Source: Ciona intestinalis (Eukaryota > Chordata > Ascidiacea > Phlebobranchia > Cionidae). Taken from it: a DNA stretch of 64,000 nucleotides. Of this stretch, positions 12,301 to 24,700 are shown one piece after another. The notes under the pieces were generated by a model. That model was not told where the DNA came from. It was given only the letters and a program-made list of their open reading frames with translations, and made no database searches. The stretch lies in NCBI RefSeq assembly GCF_000224145.3, contig NC_020177.2, forward strand, positions 4,375,713-4,439,712, written 5' to 3'. The translations under genes were made by a program, and so were the position numbers. Position 1 is the first letter of the stretch. Every line of letters begins with the position of its first letter.

Positions 12301-15300
12301 TGCCAGGGCATAAGATTCGACGTTGATAAATACGACATGCACGGCCAGTGTCCAACTATTGGCAGTACAGGAATTCGGTATAAGACCAACCACGCCAACT
12401 TAAATTGTTTAAAGCAAAGTAATAGTACTGTGGGGCAAGATAGATAGTATACCGTTGGCAAGAGGATGAAAAACCTACCCTAAACTACCACATACGATAT
12501 TACTATTCATCCAAATAGCTGAATAATATTCACGGGTGTTTTAATTTCCCCTTAAAACGAACGTAAGTGTATAAGTCATCGTATTCATATCATAACCACG
12601 TAGTTTTGTGTTTATAGTCAACGTGAGTCATTTTATACCCGATATCCAACATCACATATAACCACGTCATATTTAAACACCTTTCATCACATCACCTTAA
12701 AGGTGTGCCACGTCGTAGTGTTATAACGATTATACGAGATTTAGTTTGCATGTCTTGGCGTTTATGTTGGAGTAAACAATATGTACATCACTCGCTAAAC
12801 CGATTCTGCGGTTTTTAAAAGCTGTTTAAACGAAAATTGTAATCCCGTGTATCTCGTCTTCGTTATTTTCCTGCGGTGCGGAATTTATATCCGATTTCTA
12901 ATTCTTATATTGCGGGTCAGCTTTTTTATTTGAATATACTCGTATCGTTACAGGAGGTAGAAAATAAAAATAATTGACAGACTTGGATACTCATCACATG
13001 AAATCCTATATTTCCTGATCGTGTTTTAAACAATTGACAAAGTTTTTTTAGATTCGTAATATACATCACAGAAAACAAAAATCGAGTCCAACTAATGGTG
13101 TACCATAAAGATTTATTTTTTAACCACCAGCAATTTCAGTCTGTTATTCAAATTGAACAGAACGTTTGAGTTTGCTTTTAATTAGAAAAACCGTGCGGAT
13201 AATATAAGTATCAGGTTGTCGGTGGCGTGTTGTGTTTCATAATTCTCTTATTATGTCAGCGCGGCATCGTGGCGAGCCGAAAACTTGGGTCATTTCACCA
13301 TAATTTGAATCCGACATTGCCCAGGGCAAAGTTTTCTTTGATCTTGCCGAATCGACTGCGATTTCCAATGTAACGTAACACGCTGCAGGTGGAATCGTAA
13401 ATTTGGCGAGTAGACTAAACCTCGGCGGAGTTTTGGCGAGATGGCCGACAGTAGAGGCCAAGGTTATCGTAATCGGATCGGTGTGCTTTAAAAAAACAAC
13501 AGACCGAAACGACCGAAGCCTAACGTGTAATTACGAGTGCATTAAGAGCAAATACGAAATGTCAAAGGGGACGGAAAACAAATTATCCCAAAATTTCTGC
13601 ATTTGATCGAACGATAAACGATTCCGGTCTCAGAACTCGTCATCTTCAGCGCTTTAATCTCGAAATTTCACGATTTAAGATTCAAAGTCCAAAATTCGTG
13701 TAGAAAAACCAACAGAACACCCCAAAACAACAATAAATACAAAAGCAAATTGGAGTTCCGGTCACGAAAGAGAAATATGTTCGCTTAATGGTTGAAGCAT
13801 TTTTTATAAAATTTAAACAGCATCTCCTGCCTAAAGACAAAATCTGGCGAAGGCTGAGTCCGACGGTTATAGGTTCAAATCCAGGCCCAGTATAGCACAA
13901 ACAGTTTTAAAGGCAAAAGTTTAAATTCCAGCGACCGTTATTTTTGTTTTGGTTTCTATTTTCGTTTTAGATTGGATTTTGTGTTCGTTAATTTACAAAC
14001 AAAGCCACGATTAGTAGGACTGTTTACGTCACAAGGAACAAATAATTATCGTCGTTAATTAGTGAAATAATACAGCGACCGCTATGACGTCACGGTAGAA
14101 AAAAGAAAAGAAAAGAAAACAGGACTCTAGGTAAAGGTATAGAACTGTAGAGATTAAACAGTTCAAGAAAATCATTAAAATAAATAAGAACGTGAGACAC
14201 GTATTGGAACACGACTCTCTAATTGATCTAGTTTTGGTAACTTGTCAATCGACGACGCTTTTAATGACATCACAATTGATCTATTCTTCTATTGTTTGTC
14301 ACGGGACCATATCAACTATAGAAATGTTATATCGCTTAAATGGATCGGATTTCTTGGCTTGGGTTTTGTTGGCGAAAAGAAACGGCTTTTTGTGAGTTGT
14401 TATAACACGACAAAGCGCGCCCTGGACATGTGCCGCGAAACGTACTGTAAACCAACATATATGGGTTAATAGGCTTAATAAAACCAGCAAATTAAAATTT
14501 CGACGGCATACAGACGTATTAAACCATCTTTCTAAATACTAGATTCCGGTCATCGGCCGCTATGGCCGTAAAATTTATGGCCTAAACGTCCACTATTTAC
14601 AGAGGTGTTCGATTTTTACAGTTTCGAGCACGAGAAGTGCGTTTTTACGACGCATAGTAACCGTAACTAACAACTTTTACAATATTTGTCCAACATTTTA
14701 GCGAAATTGCTTGTTTTTTAACTAATTTGACGCTTTTATGAGTTACTCCTTTAAAAAAGTTAAAAAATAGTTGTAATTTTAAAAAAATAGTTGTAATTTA
14801 AGAATTTTTAATTTGTTACGATAAAAGTAAGTACCCGGCTTCGACAAAATAGTTAGCGTTTTAGTCTTGACCGTTATAACGCTGTCACAACATTCACAGA
14901 GGGGGTCTAACGTAGGCGTTAAGCGTTGGGATGTCCTAACATAACATTCTCTTTAGTAAACGCGGCAACATAAACGTGCACAGAACTACAGAGCGTTAGG
15001 GCTACATGTGTTTAAAAGTACAAAGCGATGCCGGCTACACGATACCGGAGCCTTTAGCAAGGCGCGCGGCTCTGTTCGTACGGATTCCATTCAAAGCATT
15101 GTGAAGCGTTAATAGGATCGCTAGATTCGAATTTTCTCAGTTTCGGGCGGCTGGAAGTGTGTAGAAACTCGATATGTGGCTAATATAATGTTTATTGGCT
15201 TCCTGTGTCCGTCGGTGGCGAGTTACGGTGGGAATATAGGAAATTGTTTGGCGTGACCGACACGGTAATGCCATCGTTTTCCTGTGATGTTACGCCGAAG

Positions 15301-18300
15301 AATTTTGTCTAATTAATTCGGTTTACTAAAACTTTAGCCGTTCATATAACGTAACCGTATACACTAGCATATAAAATGCCTGAAAATCCAGACTACACGG
15401 TGACAGTTTTAAAAGATAATTTGACATTAATGACGCGGCCGTAACGGTATGAAGATTTTAGAAGCATTTTATATTACGTTGGGCAAAACGCTATGAATTC
15501 GTAATATTTTGAAAACCAAAAGTTTAAGATGCGATTTTAGACTTCAAAAAATATTACATTTGACATTCCTCTGTAAAACAAATCCTAGTGTTCTGGTCTA
15601 AACCAGTCTAGACCAGCAGTTGGTAATAAGGCGTACAAGTGCGTCTTGAAAATTGCTTGTTCGTTTCCAGCCGCTGTTGTTTTGCTTAACCCCTAAAGTG
15701 ACGAGTTTTCAATCTAGCGTGTCCCTCGTGTATAATGTTCGCCGTAAGGCTGGTGACGTCATGTCGTTATGACGTCATTATTTTACTCCGTAACGCGTAG
15801 GCGGAGATTTATAATCGATTTGCGGGCCGTTTAGACTTTTACATCCAAATTCGGAAGCTATGACTTCTTTATACCAAATTTTGGCGAGGATATATTTTAA
15901 ATTAGACAATCGGTTTTAGACAGAGTATAGTATCGCGGGGTAAGATAAACATAACGTTAGGTAATTTATACCCAAATTCGTGTTTCATAACGGTTTTTAG
16001 CGCCGTGGGAATACGAGTTCTATAAATATTCTTTGGTTACTACTAAATCGCGAAACGAAAACAAAGAACAAAACATGCGTCATCTTTTCTCAACCTACTA
16101 TACATAAATTCCCATCGATTTTATTCTGGAAAAGCCTAAAACAACACAAATACCTGAACATTGATTTATTTCAGGTGGGTTGTTCTTACTTTATCATGGC
16201 TTCTGTCTGCCGGGTTCAAGTGGGGGCATGAGGCAATCGAAGCTTACGGGTTCTACTTCCACCTAGCGGCGTGGTTGTTGCCAGCCGGACAGACAATTGT
16301 TGTTCTCATCCTGGGAAAAGTTGATGGAGATGAATTAACAGGTTGGTAAAGGGTTTTGTTCTTACTTTGCTAAGATTTGAACCCGAGCCTATTCAGACCG
16401 GACGGAAAAATGTTAATTTTTCTAATGACTTATAGTAGGGTGGGAGAAGATGGGACACCTTTTCAATCTATTTTCTCCTCCAATTTGGTAGTAAACAAAC
16501 ATTCAACGGTTTTTTATAAAACTTTATCCTCACGGCTCCGATAGATCGTTGTTAATTGTTTAAAACACGATCAGGATATTTGGTTATTATGTGCTAAAGG
16601 TGTCCCATCTTCCCCCATCCTACTATATATTTTTGAATAAACGATTAAATGCAACTTTTTTATCCTCGCTGACGGGAAAATTAGAGTTGTTATAACACAG
16701 ATGTTCTGTTTTGCGCAACTCGGGCCCGTTTACGAGTTATCACGTATGCAACCTTGTGGGTAGTTTTAATTTGGGTACATTCAAGGTAGTAATTCTACCA
16801 AGTTAGATCTACACTTACAAAAAAAAACCAAGTTAGATCCGCTTACAAAAAAAAACGAATTTTCGGTTTATTGTCTCCCTTACGTTCGTTGAAACGAATC
16901 TAAAGCCGCCAGGTGCGTCGTGTGGGTTTTAGGCAGGTATGTAGTCACTATTATCCCGGCACATAACGGTATCAAGTCCCCTTGAAGGTAATAAGGAACA
17001 ATAACTAAAGGACTATCGAGATTTTCAAGTGAAAATATCGCTCAATTCGGGAAACGGGAATGGTTATAATGTTAAGGCATCTTGACATACTTTGGGGTCC
17101 GTTGCGTGATCGGGCACTTGAGAAAAGATTGTAATAACACTCAATTGAAATATAATCAAGTTATACGAGACTGACTGAATACACAGCGAAGCGCTTGAGA
17201 AAAAACTGTTTGAATAAACAGGTGTCGGCAAAACGTGTGTGTGTGAAATTTGTGTATAAAACCATAAAAGTAACTTTCAGGTTTTAAAAACACACATAGC
17301 TTTATTTTAAATCTTTGTAAGTCTTAAACGGTAAGGGTAATTTTCACTTTTAATTTACGATTCATTTGGAGGTTATTTCTAAAAATACCTAAATGTAAAA
17401 TACTGTAAAAGTTCGTTGCCCATACAATTTAACATTCTGTTCTGTGTGTGTGGAGCCCTACGACGTGACACGCTAAGATGTTTAGGATTTAGGCAAGAGT
17501 ATAGGCCCATTATACCGATGTTCTTAAATTTAATGTAACGTAATACTAATATAAGGTTTTTATCTTTTTATTTTCAGGCGTTTGTTATGTTGGAAACTTG
17601 GAGCCTGAAAGTTTGATGTATTTCGTCATCATCCCTCTCACATTTTACCTGATAACCGGAACTGTGGCTCTGGTGTTCGGGTTTGGCTACTTGTTTAAAA
17701 TACGACGAGTTATTCGTCATCAGGGTGGGAAGTCTGCGGGCAAACTGGAAAAGCTGATGTGGCGAATTGGTGTATTTTCTGTGCTGTACACTGTACCTGC
17801 AGCGTGTGTCGTGGCAGTGAACTTTTACCAATACCAAAACTTGGGTGTATGGATGAGTCATGCAAGGAAAATACCATGCAGAGCATCAGGCTCACCGTTT
17901 CTTTATAGACCTGATTCCGCACCCAGCGAATTTCAAGGCTCTTGGCTGCCACCGCGTGACAATTACCAAGCTTCAATGGCCCCCGCTACGTGGCGCGGTT
18001 ACCCACAGCGATCGGACTACTTGGTTGGCGATGGTTCGGACTTTTATGCTTATGAGCCATGGCCAGAACAACCTGGTTATGACAGATACACACAAACCAA
18101 TGGGAAACGCAAAAGACGGTCGCTACCAATAAAAGATCAAATTCCGAGGGTGAACTTGGACTGTACACTGCCCGATTCAATACCGTCCCTCCCCATATTT
18201 GGAATTAAGATCTTCATGTCTCTTATTGCGGGTATTACAAGCGGAATGTGGATTTGGAGCGGAAAGACAGTCGAATCTTGGAGGAAGTTTTACAAAACGT

Positions 18301-18895
18301 GCAGGTAAGCAAAATCTCTTCATTTTACTTAACGAATCGATTAGCTAACCTTTTACAATTACACAATGTGTGTTGTGTTTAAAATTTCACATTTCGTAAA
18401 AGCTTAAAACTAACAATCAATGACGTCACAGGTGCGGGAAGTCCCCCAAAGCAACCCAAGTTGGTCACAAAAGAGATGGCGGATTCGCGGTGTGATTATG
18501 ACGTCATAGGAATGGAGGGTAATGACCTTTACCAACCGGGCAAACCGTGTCATCAGAACTCACTGGAGTGGAACCAGATTATCGCAGTGGACACGAAAAG
18601 AACGAGAATGAACGAATACGTCATAATGCCAGGGCCAAGGTACACTGGGGAGGTTCACACGCCTATTGAAGGTATTCCCGACGTTAGAGATTATAGGGGA
18701 CGATTCGATTCTGAAGATCTCGAACGTTATGACGTCAGAGTTAGTGATGCCAGAGCGGGTGACGTCAGATATGGTGGTGTCAGATCGAGTGATGCTGGTT
18801 TAGAAAGAACATCGACGCCGTCTTTGCCCCCACGTGCGGTAAGACCCAAGAAAACGAAAAAACAGTCCAGACATAACAGAAACAATCGCGAGTGA
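9378..18895 (+). CDS. FZD9/10: Frizzled receptor, FZD9/10-like
   Basis: Seven-pass Wnt receptor of the plasma membrane. Exons: 9378-9492, 9890-10053, 10298-10670, 10958-11138, 11478-11639, 11906-12127, 16175-16341, 17578-18304 and about 18442-18895; phases agree, giving about 854 residues. Residues 1-18 look like a signal peptide. The cysteine-rich domain follows with ten cysteines ([26 protein letters not shown]). Next come an acidic, proline-rich linker and the membrane core ([37 protein letters not shown]), ending in the Dishevelled-binding KTVESW motif. CYCVYSV and GKLEKLM favour the FZD9/10 class over FZD4. Intron 6 is about 4 kb. The third extracellular loop is unusually long and contains KRKRRS. 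The last acceptor is uncertain: using 18440-18441 keeps a 144-residue tail open, whereas the AG at 18430-18431 gives an early stop. Confidence 0.93.
10115..10215 (-). repeat. dispersed repeat family B copy in Frizzled intron 2
   Basis: Reverse-orientation copy: ATGTTCTGTTGCATAC, then CGTGCCCGCTTACGAG and TTACCATCATGCAT. Lies wholly within the intron between 10053 and 10298. Confidence 0.6.
11680..11845. repeat. degenerate MITE family A copy in Frizzled intron 5
   Basis: Starts GGTTGGGGTAAAATGG and keeps CCCATTTGGTAGTAAACAAA and AGAGCGTTGTTAA. The right half is decayed. Lies between exons 5 and 6. Confidence 0.5.
15925..16112. repeat. degenerate MITE family A copy in Frizzled intron 6
   Basis: Left end ATCGCGGGGTAAGAT and right end CATCTTTTCTCAACC with TACTATAC are relics of the family termini. 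The interior keeps GGTTACTACTAAATCG. Located just before exon 7. Confidence 0.5.
16431..16630. repeat. MITE family A copy, best preserved
   Basis: Starts TATAGTAGGGTGGGAGAAGA and ends with the near-perfect reverse complement TCTTCCCCCATCCTACTATA. The terminal inverted repeats are about 27 bases and the total length about 200 bp. Flanked by TA-rich DNA. Interior words: CAATTTGGTAGTAAACAAAC and CACGATCAGGATATTTGG. Non-coding; typical of a MITE moved by another element's transposase. Sits in Frizzled intron 7. Confidence 0.85.
16660..16770 (-). repeat. dispersed repeat family B copy in Frizzled intron 7
   Basis: Reverse orientation: TTTATCCTCGCTGACGGG, GTTGTTATAACACAG, ATGTTCTGTTTTGCG, then GTTTACGAGTTATCACG and GCAACCTTGTGGGTAG. 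Adjacent to the MITE copy at 16431. Confidence 0.65.
16799..16857. repeat. two-copy tandem repeat
   Basis: The word CCAAGTTAGATC followed by CTTACAAAAAAAAA occurs twice in a row with a period of about 30 bases, inside Frizzled intron 7. Confidence 0.7.
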
Positions 18896-18978
18896 TTTTT
18901 CTTCTTGTTTTTAAGTTTTCCCCTTATTTTGTTCCTCATTGTCACGTACTAATTCCTTTTGTTCGCAACTTGTTTTTT

Positions 18979-18984
18979 AATAAA
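18979..18984 (+). other. polyadenylation signal AATAAA (Frizzled)
   Basis: AATAAA 84 bases after the Frizzled stop codon, the first such hexamer downstream of it. Implies a short 3' UTR. Confidence 0.6.
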
Positions 18985-19761
18985 GCGAAAAAGCTAAAAA
19001 TCAATTCAATGAAACTATAGGCAGCTGCTTGAGAGAATGACGTGACAAACGAAACAGGTTATCAAAGACATCGTACTGTATTATTTGAATGACATAATAT
19101 GCTGCTACGTCAAAGACTCTAAATGGAATATTCTGTGTCGGTTTCGACCTTGTATTAACCGATACATAGATAAAAAAACAATTGCAAATCGATTGTGGGA
19201 AGTGTTGCGGATATTTCTGGCGTAGGCTACATTTGGTTACACGCATTCATGGTTTAGTTACTTTAGTAGTCTCTTTAACTGGTTTAATCAACGTGAAAGT
19301 AGAAAACTCCAAAAGCCGACAATAAAAGCAAGTTAACACATAACCAAATAACCATGGCTCGTAGTTACACCCCGTATGCATGTAAACATACGTGTTATGT
19401 TCGTAGTCAATCATTCTTTAATAATCAATATATAGTAGCATTAATTAAATACACTTGCCGAAGACAAGATGTATAAACTGACCAAATAACATCGGTTAGC
19501 ATATACGGCTACTCCAAGTATTAGCTCTGTTACGTAAACATGTATATGGAAAAACACGTTAAACAGTAACATGCTGTTTAAGGTGTTAAAAACAAACGAT
19601 CGTTCTTTCGGTGACGTCAGTTAACTGCGTCAGCATTTTATATTTTTTCTGTGTTGAGTTTCACTATCGGGTAAACACCGTACGTTATTATTGCTGCTGA
19701 CAGATTTGGTTGCAGAAGAAACTAGCTGGTGCCTTGTGTTTACTATTAGAAGTTGTACAAT
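18985..19761. other. intergenic, Frizzled to C11orf54
   Basis: No gene seen. Contains a TGACGTCA octamer near 19612, about 150 bases upstream of the next start codon. That octamer could belong to the C11orf54 promoter. Confidence 0.5.
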
Positions 19762-20935
19762 ATGAAAGGGAATATCAAACGAGAAATGTTGGTTGAAAAC
19801 GTGGCTCTGCATGTGCCTTCTATGGAAGAATTAGCAGAAGTTGTTGGCGTTGGGTTAAAGAAGAATTACAAAGAGTGGTCTTGTAGCGTAGTTGACTGTC
19901 CGGATTTGAGCAAAGCGCCTTTTGGTCTGGCATCCAATGGCATTTGTGGACGCACACGGTTAGTTGATGTCGGCGGTGTACCGAATTTAGTGCCGGTGTC
20001 TCAATACATGGAAAAGGTGTATAACTTACAAGATATCTCCGAGAGAGTGGGCACTCCTGGTTGTTTCATACTCGGCGCTGGTGCAGGTTCAAAGCATGTT
20101 GTCGGTTGTAATTGCGAGTTAATGCCGAATTTTCGATGCGAGGGCGGAGAAAGAGAGCGTGTCAATTTATGTCATGTAGCAAGAGTTAAAAGTGACGGCG
20201 GTTACTTGCTGCAGAATTACGAAAATGATCATGGCTCTAGTTCCGAATTTTCGTTGCTTGCAAATTTGTTCTGCTCGGACGGAAAGCAGGGCAAAGTGTT
20301 AGAAGTAAGGGGAAAATGTAGAATCGGAGAAAAGGATCTGGTTGGGTGTATGAGGGGCGCATTGAAAGAGCATTTTGGTCCAAACCGACCAATAGGAATG
20401 GGCGGTACATTCCTTGTCAACAAAGGGAAAATAAAGATTCACGTCATGCCCGATTTTAGCGAGACCCCGCTTACGTCAGATAATGACGTCAATAACTGGC
20501 TTAAATTTTACGAGGTGAGGTTTTAAACGCGTGTATGTAATTGTAATGTGCGCAGCTTAACTTGCCAAACTGGGCCTTTGGTTTTAGATTAGGTGCATAA
20601 AAAGCAGTTTTATATTTGCAACGTTCTACCTTTCACTATTTACAATAAGGCTGCATTGTACTGAATTAGTATACCTTCAAAAAATGTAATTATCGTGTAT
20701 GCTTCCATAGGTGACCTCACCTTTCATGTGCCTCTCCACTTTTATCACTGAAGATTGTGGTTTAGACCTTCGTGTGGAACACACACATGGTTACAATGCT
20801 AATAGTGGCGTAGGGGGTCACTACCATTATGATGTCACACCAGATGAGGTCGAATACATTGGTTACTTCACCCCAGCAGAGTTCATATACCGAGTTGACA
20901 GACCTTCCACAACTCATAATATTGGAAGAGATTAA
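19762..20935 (+). CDS. C11orf54: C11orf54/PTD012 homologue (DUF1907 zinc protein)
   Basis: Two exons, 19762-20514 and 20711-20935, phase 0 junction, 325 residues (human about 315). The human protein is a nuclear zinc-binding protein with ester hydrolase activity in vitro. Matches along the full length: a VPSMEELAEV start region, VVDCPDLSKAPF, GICGRTR, FILGAGAG, PIGMGGTFLV and VEYIGYFTPAEFIYR. The zinc ligands are expected in EHTHGYN followed by GGHYHYD, both present (about residues 277-293). The C terminus HNIGRD matches the human HSIGRD. The ATG at 19762 is the first in frame; a second at 19789 is possible. Identity is firm; cellular role is taken from the family. Confidence 0.95.
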
Positions 20936-21104
20936 CTAGTTTTGTAACATCAAATTCTGAAGCGATTTCAGGGCGAACTTTTATAATTTTCAGTTATGTA
21001 TCAGAAGTGCAATTAATGAAATTTTGAATTACGATTACATAAATCGTGTGCCACATTCGTTGTGGTACATTGAAAGCAACTGAATAGGATGTTGAAACTC
21101 TTAT

Positions 21105-21110
21105 AATAAA
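21105..21110 (+). other. polyadenylation signal AATAAA (C11orf54)
   Basis: AATAAA about 170 bases after the C11orf54 stop codon. It lies in the short gap before the 3' end of NBN on the opposite strand, so the two genes converge here. Confidence 0.5.
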
Positions 21111-21736
21111 TTGCCAGAAGAGTTAGGCTATATCAATCAGCCCAACATGCTTGCCAGTAGGAGCATTTGTGGCTAAAATATGGCTAATTAGAAATTTCCA
21201 AACGCAAGAAAATACAAAAAAGATTAATAAAACAAAAGAAAACGTATTATGAAGATAGAGCATAAACAACACATAATTTCAACGAGGCTATCATCAAACA
21301 GATGTTCCATCCAAATTTGTACAATTGCTATTACCTGAAAAATAAAGATTGCCATAAAATGTAGTTAGTAAAGCCATATACAGCAACATCAAAATAAAAC
21401 CAAAATATTAATCAATCAAGTTAGAGGTACCCACCAGTTTCTAACATCTGCTATATCTAAGTGTAATAAAACATAGACAGTCTGGTACTGAACTCCTTTT
21501 TAAAAGCAAAACTAAACCATGTATTACTGAATAGTGGTATAGTGTTCTGCCTGCTGAATTAAACTTTAACATTTGCTTGTACTATCCAATGTATGTAGTT
21601 TTTTTTTATGCAAGTCTTGTGTGTTTCTTTAGTGGTAAATGAGCAACACATGCAAAAGCATAAGATTCCAAAAGAGCAGAAGAAAGCCAGTAGATTGTTG
21701 GCATCAGCAAACATGAAGAACAAAGTCATGCAAAGT

Positions 21737-24700
21737 TTAACTGTTTTAAACACCACATGAAAATGTTATTTGAAAACAACCATTAAAATTGTAACAGCTC
21801 CAACCCATTAGTCACTAATGAGTTGTTAAAATAATTACCCACAAAGTTTCATACATTTAACTTGTTAGCTGGCATGAGATGTGTGAAACAGAACACCTGT
21901 GTTATATCGTTTTTCAGCAACGGGAGGTTAAAGCAAGTTACAATCATTCAACTCACCCGAATGGATTTAAGTTGTCATTTTCCTTTTCATTAAGCATTGC
22001 CCAGTCCTCCAGATTTGTGTCTTTGGATATTTTGTTCTCATGTTTAAAAAGATCTCGACCACCAATTATTGTTGGTGGTTTGAAAGAAGCAGCCGTGTTA
22101 TTCTGCGACTCATAATCCATATATGTTGGGTAAACCTTCCGAAAACATTTGTAGTTTTTCGTCTGCACAGAATTAAAGACTTTGGTTAATCATTGATGCA
22201 TGAAGTTTATAAGCTGTAAAAGGTTTAGTTCTACAAAGACTTATTGCTGCTAGTACTCCTAAGTTATATAGCCATAATTACTTCTATTACACACATACCA
22301 GCAGACTACCTACATTTCTCTGTGCATTACTTTTACTTGTCACACGTGTTGTAGAAGTTGTAACAATTAATGAAACTTGAACAAGTTTGCTTAAATCTGA
22401 AGTTGGATAATCAGGAATTACTTCACAATAATCACTTGTAGGTGCCTGGTAACAGAAAGGGTAAGTTACATCAACAGTTCAACAACTTACATATAAACTG
22501 TCAAAACTGTTGCTGCCAGCTCCAGTAGCAGCATTGTTTTTGTTAAAAATATATGCCCAGTTTCTTCACACGTGAAGTTACCCCTATATTGGTCATGCAG
22601 ATACACTTATCCAATTGCAGTACAAAAAAAGCTTTATTTTAATAATCAGTTAAAATGTTTCACTTACATTTTTAGGATCAGCCCAACCTGCTGTTACGTT
22701 CTTAAACTTGTCCTTGTTTACTTGTGGGTAAGGTTGGCTTGTTTTCTCTTTTTTAACAACAAGCAATTCCTGCTTTGGCTTAATCTGCACAGTTGGTTCG
22801 CAGTGTTGCGATTCAGTAAATCTCTCACTGTCTATTAAATCTGGGTCTACATAACGTTCACTGTCTTGGTCAACACTTATTTCAGGAGCTATGTACTCAG
22901 TCTTCACTGGGAGCACAAGAACATCATTTTTCTGGTTTAAATCCATTGAAGAAGTCCATAGACTATCATCTTCTATACAACTGTCAGGAATATCATCTAC
23001 ATTTTGTTGTATTGGTGAAACAGGGCCTGGATTCAACGCAATGTCATAGTTTGAGGCAACTTTAGTGGAAGTTATAATATGTGTTTCAGTTGGGTTATGG
23101 TCTATAGTTGGCTTATTGGTTGGAATTGTAAGTTGAACTGGTGTCGTTGGAACGACAGATATTCGTTTTTTCTTTGGTGGAGGTTTGGATTTTTTCTTGT
23201 TTGAAGTCATTGAGCTGCCTAGCATGGATTGCGCAATATTCTCCACAGATTGGGCAATATTTTCCTGTGGTTTTGGCACCTTGAAGGGTAACTCCGGTGT
23301 TTTTCTAAAAAAATGGTATGAAACATAAAACTATTTTTAGTATTAAGTCTTCTATTAAACACATAAACAAACTAGTAATATATATTTTATTCTTCGTCTT
23401 TATGGGTTAGATTCTGCAGCCTGGTACATCATGGGGCCTTAGATTTTATGCCATTACCCAGGGTGCTACAACTCATTAGTGACCACTGGGTTGGAGCAAT
23501 AGACATTAGGTGCCCAAGGACACTTGAGTTTGGCTACTGTGTCAGTATATTATTTGGGCTTTGGACAGTGTACTTTACTCAGTTACCCTATGCCTATGCC
23601 AAATGTGAAAACCGAAAACACAGCATAACCTAAGATCTCTAAGCCAATAACAGATGTAAATACATAGTTCTTACAGACTACTGACCTGTGTGTTGGATCC
23701 TTACTAAAGTGAGCTGTATCATCTATAAGCTTGGAAGATACAGTGTGTGGTTGGTGTTTTGGTGGGGAGTTTGGTTTTTGATGTTTTGAAGTAATTTCAT
23801 CAGTACCGTGGTCTTCATGCGGTCTGTTTTAAATCCGAAATTAGACCAATTTGAGAGAATTTTGATCAAGTTGATATAATATGGCCAAAAAAAGCATAGA
23901 AAAGGCAATAACTGTACCCTTTTTGTATGAATACAGCATCGAATACAGGTTAAACGAAGTATAACTAATTGAGGATACAGGTAAGTGAAACTTCATTAAA
24001 AATCAGTTTAAGATAGTAAGGACTGTAAGGGCTTAAATGTCATTGAACATAAAATAATCAGAATTTTCATTTGGAAACAATGTTTTGCAGAAAAACTCAC
24101 CTTTTCTTTCTTCCGATCTCGGACTCCATTCCAACATCCAGGGAACAAAACGTGTCCGGAGCTTGGGATTTCATTGTTTCAGGGATGCAGGAGATAAAGA
24201 GAGAGTTTGGATCATCAGTATCCTCCACCTCTTGCCTGGACTGAAAATATAAAATGATGAAAACTGTAACTTTATCTCAAACTTTTATAAACGTATTGTC
24301 TTAGACGTCTGTATTGTTTTATACCAGATGAATTGCGGCAAAAATAAAATTGCGGCTTTTACTGGAAGAAAAATTCCCTAAACTGTAAAAAAATATATGT
24401 GGAACAGCTCTTTACCTTCACCCGCTGGAGATGGTCCATGTTTTGAGAGAATGTAGAACCCGGTATCGGTCGTTGGGAGAAAGTGGTTTCTTGTTCAAGA
24501 TCAAATGAAGGGTTGCAATAAATATCAGTGGAGCAATACAACAAAGATAATCCTATCTCATGCTCTTGTATGAAACGTAGCTGTTTTCTGTTAAAGTGAT
24601 ATCTTATATTCAATGTTATATCTCAATCAACACATTAATCAATAAAGTTCCCTTTGTTTGACAAGAAAGTGTAACTGCATTTTGGCAATGTTACCCCAGA

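Noticed and set aside
13830-13900. tRNA-like B box (GGTTCAAATCC) in Frizzled intron 6
   Set aside because: The A-box-like word TGGCGAAGGCT is only about 28 bases upstream and no cloverleaf can be drawn, so it is not a tRNA gene; it may be a trace of a tRNA-derived repeat.
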